A DNA stretch of 14,563 bases, taken from positions 1 through 14,563 of the forward strand of contig JBARBG010000095.1 of NCBI GenBank assembly GCA_049792815.1, read 5' to 3'. Made by a program: the position numbers and the translations under genes. This stretch comes from DAIDKA01 sp049792815. Lineage in GTDB: Bacteria > Pseudomonadota > Gammaproteobacteria > Steroidobacterales > Steroidobacteraceae. The notes beneath the pieces are model-generated. The model did no database searches and was not told the DNA's origin. It worked only from the letters and a program-made list of their open reading frames with translations. Positions 6,886 through 13,745 of this stretch are shown one piece after another; the first letter of the stretch is position 1, and each line of letters begins with the position of its first letter.

Positions 6886-9876
6886 ATGACCGTGCCGGTA
6901 TCACTGCAATCACGCGCCGCGCGCCGCATCATCCTTTGGGGCAGCATCGCGATGCTGGTGGTGGCGGCGTACGGGCTGTTCGGATTCTACGGCGTGCCGG
7001 CCCTAATCCGCTCGCAAGGCACGGCCTTCGTCATGCAGAAGTACCAGCGTACGCTGCAGCTGGGCGCGATCCACTTCAACCCCTTCACGCTGGAACTGGA
7101 CCTGCGGGATTTCGTCTTCCCCGACCGCGATGGCAAAGCCATGCTGGGCGCACACCGCCTGTATGTGAACCTGCAGCTGGCGAGCATCTGGAACCGCGGC
7201 GCCACCTTCAAGGATATTCAGCTCGAGCAGCCCGCGGTGCATGCACAGCTGCGCACCGACGGCTCGCTCAATCTCGCCGACCTGGCCAAGCCCTTTGCCA
7301 ATGAACCCCCTTCACCGCCGTCCGCGCCCGCCCGCCTGTTCCTGAAGCGCCTGGCCGTGTTCGGTGGGGAGCTCAGCTTCATCGATCTGGGACATCCGAC
7401 CACCCTGCACGCCGAATTGAAGCCGGTGAATTTTGAACTGCGGGACTTCAACACGATCGGCAACGGCGGCAATGGCTACACCCTGGCGGCGGCGACCCCG
7501 GCGGGCGAGCAATTCAACTGGTCGGGCACCTTGGAAGTCGCACCGGTGGCCTCCAAGGGTCAGTTCAATGTCAAGGCGCTGCACCTAACCACTCTGACCG
7601 GTCTGGCCGGAGCGCTCGTACCGCTGACCGTGTCCTCGGGGCTCATAGGTCTGGATGGCCGCTATGACTTCAGCCTTCACGATGCAGTGGCACGCCTGAA
7701 GATCGATCTGCACTCGCTGGCCCTGACCGAACTTGCGGTCCGTCCGCACGGCGGATCGTCCGATTACCTGCTGCTGCCGCGAATCCAGATCGACGGCACG
7801 CATGTGGATCTGACCCAGCGCAGCGTGCTGGTTGATGCCGTGACGATCTCGGGGGGCCAGATCCATGGCTGGTTGAACGAGAACGGCTCCCTCAACCTGG
7901 CGCAGCTGGCCGGCCCCGCGACCACGGCAGCGCCGGCGGCAGCCGCAGCTGCAGCTGCAGCTGCAGCCCCGGCGCCCGCGACACCGGGCTGGACGGTCAA
8001 GGTACCGATGATTGCGGTGGCGGGCCTGGCCGTGGACTTCGAGGATCGTTCGCTGAAACCCTCGCCCGCGTTCACGCTGGCGCCGCTGGATCTCAGCGTG
8101 GGCCAGTTCCAGTGGCCGTTCGGGCCGCCGCTTTCGATCCAGGTCAAAGCCAGCCTCGATAAGTCCGCCACACTCAACGCACAGGCGCAGGTCACATTGC
8201 CGGATGCCGCGGTCAAGGGGCATGTGGAACTGTCAGGATTCGAGCTGCCGGTACTGCAACCCTATGTGGCGCATTACACGGGACTCGCGCTGCTCAGCGG
8301 CCTACTGGGCCTCAAGGGGGACATTGAACGCAATGCCAAAGGGGACCTCACGGTCGCGGCCGACACCGACATCACGCGCTTTCGCACGGTGGATGACGAA
8401 CTGCAGATGGACTTCATCAAGTGGGACCGCCTGAGCGTCGCCGGCATCAAGTATCAAAGCGCCCCGGCCGCCTTAAGCATCAAGAGCATTCACGCCCAGG
8501 GACCCTATGCCCGGGTGATCATCGATCAGAACCGTAACCTCAACATCACCGAGGCGCTCAAGCCCGCAGGCAGCGTGGCCGCGCAACCGGCGCCTGCGCC
8601 CGCCACTGCGCCCCCGCAGGTCGCCAAGTCCTCGAGCACCACACGCACCGCGCAACTGCCGCCCCCGAGTCACGCAACCTCCATGCCGCTGTCGATCGGT
8701 ACGGTGGTGATCGCCAATGGTTCCGCAAACTACGCCGATCAATGGATCCAGCCGCACTTTGCGATCGGCATCCAGCAATTGAACGGCAGCATCGACGGGC
8801 TTTCTTCCGATCCCGCATCGCGCGCCAAGATCGACCTGGCCGGTTCGGTCGACCGCTACGCGCCGGCGCATATCTGGGGCGAGACGAATCTGCTGTCGCA
8901 GACGACCTATACCGACATCAGCATGAGTTATCGCGGCATCGAGCTCACGGGCGTCACGCCGTACTCGGGACACTTCGCGGGTTACAAGATCGCCAAGGGC
9001 AAACTGACGGTCGATCTCAAATACCACATTGAGAACCGCCAGCTCACGGCCAGCCACCACATCGTCGTCGACCAGCTGCAGCTGGGCGACAAGGTCGACA
9101 GTCCCGATGCCGTCAATCTGCCCCTGAGGCTGGCGGTCGCGCTGCTGAAGGATCGCAATGGGGTCATCGACCTTGATCTGCCGGTCACCGGCAGTCTGGA
9201 TGATCCGCAATTCAAGATCGGTCCCATCATCTGGAAGGTGTTCGTGAACCTGATCGAGAAGGCCGTTACCGCGCCCTTCAAGCTGCTCGGCAGCCTCTTC
9301 GGAGGCGGCGACCAGGTCAATGTCGTGGAATTCGCGCCCGGCAGCGCGGTGCTGGATGCGACCGCGCTGATGCGCCTGGACAGCATCACCAAGGCGCTGG
9401 ACGCACGTCCCGGACTGGAACTGGACGTTCCCAACACCTATTCAACGCAGACCGACACCCCGGCGCTGGCCGCGCAGCTGCTGCAGACCCAGCTGCGCAA
9501 GCGGACAGGTGTCGCCGCGCAGGCGCCGCCTACGGACCCGGCCGCCGAGTTCAAACTGCTGCTGGCCCAGTACCGTGAAGAGCTTGGCGCCAATGCGCCC
9601 CTGCCGCCGGCGACGCAGGCACTGACCACGGCCAAGAAATCCAAGGGCGCCGCACCTGACTATACGGCCGCGAACGCTGAACTCACCGCCGGCCTGCTGG
9701 AGCGGATCAAGGTAGATGATGCGCAGCTGCAGAATCTGGGCGCCCAGCGCGCGCGCGCGGTTCAGGATGCGCTGTTGCATGGTACGAACATTGATCCGAC
9801 GCGCATTTTCCTGATCAATACGTCGACCCAGCCGCCGCCGGGAAACACGGTGCGTCTCGAGCTGGCGCTCAAATAA
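6886..9876 (+). CDS. DUF748 (AsmA-like) envelope protein at the end of the efflux operon
   Basis: This 996-residue protein starts at an ATG preceded by TAGGAGA, nine bases after the pump stop. A signal anchor lies at about residues 15-35, so the bulk should be periplasmic. The body alternates beta-rich segments typical of the AsmA/DUF748 superfamily (for example repeated 'L.L..DF.F.D..GK' and 'GSLNLADL/NGSLNLAQL' blocks near residues 60-140 and 335-345). It is divided by an Ala run at about 349-364 and a Pro/Ala/Ser/Thr linker at about 558-602. The C terminus contains EFAPGSAVLD (from about 815) and LGAQRARAVQDALL (951-964), halves reminiscent of an OmpA-like domain. AsmA-superfamily relatives such as YhdP and TamB act in phospholipid transport or outer-membrane assembly. 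DUF748 itself lacks a settled role, and its place in a pump operon suggests an envelope accessory function, which is inference. Confidence 0.88.
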   Translation: MTVPVSLQSRAARRIILWGSIAMLVVAAYGLFGFYGVPALIRSQGTAFVMQKYQRTLQLGAIHFNPFTLELDLRDFVFPDRDGKAMLGAHRLYVNLQLASIWNRGATFKDIQLEQPAVHAQLRTDGSLNLADLAKPFANEPPSPPSAPARLFLKRLAVFGGELSFIDLGHPTTLHAELKPVNFELRDFNTIGNGGNGYTLAAATPAGEQFNWSGTLEVAPVASKGQFNVKALHLTTLTGLAGALVPLTVSSGLIGLDGRYDFSLHDAVARLKIDLHSLALTELAVRPHGGSSDYLLLPRIQIDGTHVDLTQRSVLVDAVTISGGQIHGWLNENGSLNLAQLAGPATTAAPAAAAAAAAAAAPAPATPGWTVKVPMIAVAGLAVDFEDRSLKPSPAFTLAPLDLSVGQFQWPFGPPLSIQVKASLDKSATLNAQAQVTLPDAAVKGHVELSGFELPVLQPYVAHYTGLALLSGLLGLKGDIERNAKGDLTVAADTDITRFRTVDDELQMDFIKWDRLSVAGIKYQSAPAALSIKSIHAQGPYARVIIDQNRNLNITEALKPAGSVAAQPAPAPATAPPQVAKSSSTTRTAQLPPPSHATSMPLSIGTVVIANGSANYADQWIQPHFAIGIQQLNGSIDGLSSDPASRAKIDLAGSVDRYAPAHIWGETNLLSQTTYTDISMSYRGIELTGVTPYSGHFAGYKIAKGKLTVDLKYHIENRQLTASHHIVVDQLQLGDKVDSPDAVNLPLRLAVALLKDRNGVIDLDLPVTGSLDDPQFKIGPIIWKVFVNLIEKAVTAPFKLLGSLFGGGDQVNVVEFAPGSAVLDATALMRLDSITKALDARPGLELDVPNTYSTQTDTPALAAQLLQTQLRKRTGVAAQAPPTDPAAEFKLLLAQYREELGANAPLPPATQALTTAKKSKGAAPDYTAANAELTAGLLERIKVDDAQLQNLGAQRARAVQDALLHGTNIDPTRIFLINTSTQPPPGNTVRLELALK
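7939..7968 (+). repeat. Hexanucleotide tandem repeat GCAGCY x5 encoding an Ala run
   Basis: Five consecutive six-base units, GCAGCC, three GCAGCT and GCAGCC, encode ten of the Ala residues of the linker in the DUF748 protein. Because each unit is six bases, slippage would change linker length by two Ala without breaking the frame. Confidence 0.85.
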
Positions 9877-9887
9877 CCCAGGTCGCC

Positions 9888-10895
9888 TCAGGCGTGCTCG
9901 ACGAGTAGCACGATTTTGCCGATGTGCAGGCCTGACTCCATGAGCGTATGGGCGGCGGCAGCGGCCTGCAGCGCGAAGCGGGCATGAATGGGCGGCGGCG
10001 CCAGCCGCCGGTCCACGAACAGCGGCCAGACGTCATTCAACAGGTCCTGGGCGATGCGGCCCTTGGCCGCGCTAGACTGGGGCCGCAGCGTCGCGCCCAT
10101 GATCTTCAGCCGTTTGACCAGGACCTGCCGCAGGTCGATCTCGGCACGCGCGCCACCCTGGACCGCGATCAACGCGATCCGCCCGTCCACGGCAGCGGCG
10201 CTGATGTTCCGCTGCATGTACTCACCGCCGACCATGTCAAGAATGACGTCCGCGCCGCGCCCCTGCGTGGCCTCGCGCACGGCCGCGACAAAATCCTGCG
10301 TGTGATAATTGATCGCCCGCTCGGCCCCCAACGCCTCGCAGGCGGCGCATTTTTCGGCGCTGCCGGCCGTGGTCAGCACCCTGGCCCCGAAGGCCGAGGC
10401 GAGCAGGATCGCCGTCGTGCCGATGCCGCTGGCACCGCCGTGGACCAGCACCGTCTCCCCCGGTTGCAGAGCCGCGCGGCGGAACAGATTCAGCCACACC
10501 GTAAAAAAGGTTTCGGGCAGTGTGGCCGCCTGCGGCAGGGTGAGACCGGGTGGAATCGGCAGGCACTGCACGGCCGGAACGGCTGCGTACTGTGCGTAAC
10601 CGCCACCGGTCAGCAGGGCGCACACCAGGTCCCCGACCCGCCAGCCACGCACCTCGCCACCCAGGGCTGCGATTTCGCCGGCGACCTCAAGTCCCGGAAT
10701 GGGTGAGGCACCAGGCGGCGGCGGATAGTGGCCCTGCCTTTGCAGCACATCCGGGCGATTGACTCCCGCTGCGGACACGCGGATCAGAACTTCCGTGGGT
10801 GCGGGCACGGGCACCGGCATCAGCACGGGCTCCAGCACCGAGGGTGGACCCGGCTCGCGGATCTGGATCGCCGTCATGCTTTCTGGAATCACCAT
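9888..10895 (-). CDS. Zinc-free quinone oxidoreductase, PIG3 (TP53I3)-type, MDR superfamily
   Basis: This 335-residue cytosolic NAD(P)H-dependent enzyme likely reduces quinones or enones. The Rossmann nucleotide site is VHGGASGIGT at 151-160. FTVWLNLF (131-138) and MGATLRPQS (266-274) are hallmarks of the PIG3 subgroup. The structural-zinc cysteine cluster of alcohol dehydrogenases is absent, as expected. The start is ambiguous. ATG at 10895 lies five bases after the hydrolase stop but has no clear RBS, while Met7 (ATG at 10877-10875, preceded by AGAAAG) gives the usual 'MTAIQIREPG' N terminus of the family and may be the true start. It follows the alpha/beta hydrolase gene on the same strand and is probably co-transcribed with it. 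Its end converges on the DUF748 gene with only 11 bases between the stops. Confidence 0.92.
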   Translation of the reverse strand: MVIPESMTAIQIREPGPPSVLEPVLMPVPVPAPTEVLIRVSAAGVNRPDVLQRQGHYPPPPGASPIPGLEVAGEIAALGGEVRGWRVGDLVCALLTGGGYAQYAAVPAVQCLPIPPGLTLPQAATLPETFFTVWLNLFRRAALQPGETVLVHGGASGIGTTAILLASAFGARVLTTAGSAEKCAACEALGAERAINYHTQDFVAAVREATQGRGADVILDMVGGEYMQRNISAAAVDGRIALIAVQGGARAEIDLRQVLVKRLKIMGATLRPQSSAAKGRIAQDLLNDVWPLFVDRRLAPPPIHARFALQAAAAAHTLMESGLHIGKIVLLVEHA

Positions 10896-10900
10896 CGGTG

Positions 10901-11635
10901 TCAGGCGTCAAGCAGCGCAACGCGCTGCAACCAGCTGGCCAGCGCGTTGCTCACCGCATCCGGACGCTCCATCGTGCACATATGTCCACATTCGGGAACA
11001 GCCACCAGCGTGCTGTGCGGGATCAGCTGCGCCATCACCCGATGAATCGAGAGCGGCGACCAGGCGTCATCCACTCCGCACAGTACCAGCGCCGGACATG
11101 AAATCATCGGCAGCAGCGGCGTGGCATCGGGTCGGCCCAGCAGCGCGCGGATCTGGGCCGCGAAGATCTCCGGCGTACGCCGTTCTATCATCTGCAGAAT
11201 CGGCTCGACCAGCCTGCGTTCCTTGAGCCGCGACGCGTGCACCATCGGGATGCGCAGCCAGCGCTCGCCCACGGCCCGCATCCCCGAGTGACGCGCCAGC
11301 TCCAGCAGTTCAAAGCGCCCCGCCGCTTCCTTGTCACCGGCGACTCCGGTCGGCTTGGGGGTGTAGCCCGTGTCCAGCAAGGCCAGTCCCGTGACCCGGC
11401 TGCCGGCACGCCGCACGACCTCCAGCGCCACGCGGCCGCCCATCGAGTGACCGGCCACCACGAACTTCGCGGGCGCCTGTGCCAGGATTCTCTCGGCCAT
11501 GGCCCCCAGCGAGTCCAGTTCGCCGTGATCGGCCACCTGCATCTGCGCCTGACCCTTCAGCGCCTTCAGCTGCGGTTTCCACACCGCCTGGTCGCACAGC
11601 AGACCGGGCACGAACACCAGATTCATCTCAGCCAA
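10901..11635 (-). CDS. Alpha/beta hydrolase
   Basis: This 244-residue single-domain alpha/beta hydrolase carries a complete catalytic triad. The nucleophile is Ser64 in GHSMGG (62-67), the acid is most likely Asp190 in GVDDAWSP (187-194), and the base is His218 in ECGHMCTME. VPGLLCD at 9-15 supplies the oxyanion region. The size and lid (about 95-170) fit esterase, lactonase or pimeloyl-ester-type members; the substrate is not readable. The start used is TTG at 11635, with GGAG nine bases upstream. An in-frame ATG at 11626 (MNLVFVPG) also looks like a normal family start but lacks an RBS. It is upstream of the quinone oxidoreductase gene with a five-base gap, and divergent from the cation efflux gene. 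Confidence 0.9.
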   Translation of the reverse strand: MAEMNLVFVPGLLCDQAVWKPQLKALKGQAQMQVADHGELDSLGAMAERILAQAPAKFVVAGHSMGGRVALEVVRRAGSRVTGLALLDTGYTPKPTGVAGDKEAAGRFELLELARHSGMRAVGERWLRIPMVHASRLKERRLVEPILQMIERRTPEIFAAQIRALLGRPDATPLLPMISCPALVLCGVDDAWSPLSIHRVMAQLIPHSTLVAVPECGHMCTMERPDAVSNALASWLQRVALLDA

Positions 11636-11721
11636 GACTTATCGCTCCAAATGAACATAGTGCCGATCCTGGGCCACCCGTGGCACCAGCGCCAGGTGCA
11701 GATGCGGTAGGATAAACTCTT

Positions 11722-12684
11722 ATGAAAGGGCATTCCCACGACCATGAGCACGCACACGGCCATGCTCATGTCCATGGCGCCGATCAGGCCAGCGAGCGCC
11801 GGCTGTGGCTGGCCTTCGGGCTGCTGTTCGCGTTCACGCTGGTCGAAGCCGGTGGCGGCCTGTGGGCCAATTCGATGGCGCTGTACGCCGAGGCGGCGCA
11901 TATGCTCGCCGATGCGGCCTCGCTGCTGCTGGCGATTGTCGCCATCCGCATGGCGCGTCGCCCGGCGCGTGCCGACCGCACCTACGGACACCGGCGTTAT
12001 CAGACCCTCGCGGGCTACACCAATGGCCTGGTTTTGCTCGCCCTTACGCTCGCGGTGGTGTTCGCCGCGACGCGTCGGCTGCTGCTGCCACCAACGGTCA
12101 ACGGCAACGTGATGCTGATCGTCGCCGCCATCGGCGCGGCGGCCAATATCTGCGCCTTCGTGGCACTCGCCGGGGCCACTTCGCTCAATGAACGCAGTGC
12201 CCGGCTGCATGTGCTCAGCGACCTGGCCGGATCGGCGGCGGCGGTCGCGGCCGCGGGCCTGATCCTGTGGCGGCGCTGGATCATCGCCGATCCGGTGCTG
12301 TCGTTGGCCGTCTCGCTGCTGATCCTGCGTTCGGGTTGGCGGCTGACGCGCGATTCCGCGCATGTGCTGCTGGAGGGCGCACCGCCGGGATTCGATGCGC
12401 ATGCCGTCGAACACGACCTGGTGGCCGTGCCGGGCATCAAGGGCGTGCACCATATTCACGCCTGGTCGCTCACCGGCGAGACGCCGATGCTGACCCTGCA
12501 TGCGACGCTTCAGGATGGCGCGGACCGCCACGCGGCGCTGACCGCGGTGATGCAGCGCCTGCACGAGCGCTTTGGTGTCGACCATGCCACGGTGCAGATC
12601 GAAGAAGGTGAATGCGCCGGCGCCGACAGCGAGGACGACTGCCATCAGTCGGCGCGTACCCAAACCGCCCGCCAAGCCGGATGA
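11722..12684 (+). CDS. Cation diffusion facilitator (CzcD/ZitB-type Zn2+/H+ antiporter)
   Basis: This 320-residue inner-membrane transporter exports divalent metal, most likely zinc, in exchange for protons. The N terminus has eight His at every second residue (4, 6, 8, 10, 12, 14, 16, 18), a cytosolic metal-capture tail common in ZitB/CzcD-type members. Six helices run roughly from residue 27 to 205. The transport site is HMLAD (H60, D64) in helix 2 and HVLSD (H163, D167) in helix 5, the His-Asp/His-Asp set associated with zinc and cadmium. The cytosolic C-terminal domain contains GVHHIHAWSL (241-250) and ends in a Cys/His/acid-rich tail (C298, C307, H308). The start follows GTAGGAT by about nine bases. 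Its TGA overlaps the ATG of the MBL gene. No metal-responsive regulator gene is visible in the window. Confidence 0.95.
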   Translation: MKGHSHDHEHAHGHAHVHGADQASERRLWLAFGLLFAFTLVEAGGGLWANSMALYAEAAHMLADAASLLLAIVAIRMARRPARADRTYGHRRYQTLAGYTNGLVLLALTLAVVFAATRRLLLPPTVNGNVMLIVAAIGAAANICAFVALAGATSLNERSARLHVLSDLAGSAAAVAAAGLILWRRWIIADPVLSLAVSLLILRSGWRLTRDSAHVLLEGAPPGFDAHAVEHDLVAVPGIKGVHHIHAWSLTGETPMLTLHATLQDGADRHAALTAVMQRLHERFGVDHATVQIEEGECAGADSEDDCHQSARTQTARQAG

Positions 12685-13745
12685 TCTCACCTGACGGTGC
12701 GGCACTGCCCGCGGTTGCGTGCGACCCGATTCACTTTCCGGACCTGGCCGTTCCGGAATCCGGCCAGGTAGTGGCCGTTCAGGAAGGACTGTGGTGGCTG
12801 CGCATGCCGCTGCCGATCTCCCTCGACCACATCAACCTGTGGCTGCTCGAGGAGCCCGGTGGTTACTCGCTGGTGGATACCGGCATGGCGACCGCGGCGG
12901 CGCGCGCGATCTGGGAACAGCTGGCGAACACACTGCTGCTCGAGCGGCCCCTGACACGCATCCTGCTCACGCATCTGCATCCGGATCACTCGGGCCTTGC
13001 CGCCTGGCTGCAGCAGCGTTTCGCCGTACCCGTTTGGACTTCGGCGGCAACGCTCGAGCAGCTGCGCATCCTGCTCGGTGAGACAGCGCCGCAAACGCTG
13101 GCGCAGCGCCTGGCATTCTTCGCCGGCCACGGCGTCGAACCGGTGGCACAGATGGCCGGGAGCCTCGGCTCCAGGGGCTACCAGGAATCGGTGTCTGGAG
13201 TGCCCGAAGCGGGCCGGCTGATGCTTGACAACGAGCTCACGCCAATCGGTGGACGCGACTGGCGTTGGCTTGCGACCGGTGGCCACGCCCACGGGCACCT
13301 GTGCCTGCATGCCGCGCAACCGCGCTCCGTGCTGATCGCCGGTGACCAGGTACTGCCGAGCATATCGCCGAATATCGGTCTGACGCCGTTGACGCCAGAT
13401 CCGAACCCGCTGGCCACCTACCTGGATTCCCTCGAGCGCCTGTCGGCGCTTGATGCTTCGACCCTCGTGCTGCCCTCACATGGACGACCATTCGTCGGAC
13501 TCGCGGCGCGTGCCACCGAGATTCGCCGGCACCATGAGCGGCAGATGGCAAAACTGTTGGAGGCCTGTCACACCCCGCTCACGGCCTTTGAGTGCCTGCC
13601 CTTCCTTTACCGGCGGCAACAACGCGGCTTTAATCTGTTCCTGGCCATGGGCGAAGCCCTGGCACATCTGGAGTATCTGACCTGTTCCGGGCAGTTTACG
13701 CGCCTGGTCGACAACTCCATGACCCGCTACCAGCGCCACAGCTAA
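12681..13745 (+). CDS. MBL-fold (metallo-beta-lactamase superfamily) metal-dependent hydrolase
   Basis: This 354-residue cytosolic hydrolase has a dinuclear metal site: HLHPDH at 98-103, His202 in TGGHAHGH (199-206), Asp222 in GDQVL and His267 in SHGRP. All metal ligands of the glyoxalase II/LACTB2-like group are present. The third motif differs from the common TPGHSPGH by Gly and His in place of the two Pro. A winged-helix-like C terminus (about 280-350) fits the LACTB2-type subgroup, whose members hydrolyse thioesters or phosphodiesters; the substrate is unknown. The start is the ATG at 12681, overlapping the cation transporter stop as ATGA, so translation is coupled. The frame is open further upstream, but only within the transporter. 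The stop overlaps the opposing glycolate oxidase gene by four bases. Confidence 0.92.
   Translation: MISPDGAALPAVACDPIHFPDLAVPESGQVVAVQEGLWWLRMPLPISLDHINLWLLEEPGGYSLVDTGMATAAARAIWEQLANTLLLERPLTRILLTHLHPDHSGLAAWLQQRFAVPVWTSAATLEQLRILLGETAPQTLAQRLAFFAGHGVEPVAQMAGSLGSRGYQESVSGVPEAGRLMLDNELTPIGGRDWRWLATGGHAHGHLCLHAAQPRSVLIAGDQVLPSISPNIGLTPLTPDPNPLATYLDSLERLSALDASTLVLPSHGRPFVGLAARATEIRRHHERQMAKLLEACHTPLTAFECLPFLYRRQQRGFNLFLAMGEALAHLEYLTCSGQFTRLVDNSMTRYQRHS

Noticed and set aside
7585..8223. Minus-strand open frame opposite the DUF748 gene, with a Cys/Ser/Arg run over the Ala repeat
   Set aside because: The Cys-rich run is simply the complement of the GCAGCY repeat; there is no protein-like pattern elsewhere in the frame.
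9882..9895. Small GCCTCAGGC palindrome between the DUF748 and quinone oxidoreductase stops as a bidirectional terminator
   Set aside because: Four-base arms around one base and no T-tract; too weak to call.
12612..12680. N-terminal extension of the MBL hydrolase into the cation transporter gene
   Set aside because: The extension is Arg-rich and out of family; ATG at 12681 with the ATGA overlap is the better start.
11623..12705. Open frame of 360 codons on the minus strand opposite the cation transporter
   Set aside because: Rich in Arg/Gln/His with no domain signature; it mirrors the codon bias of the well-supported CDF gene.
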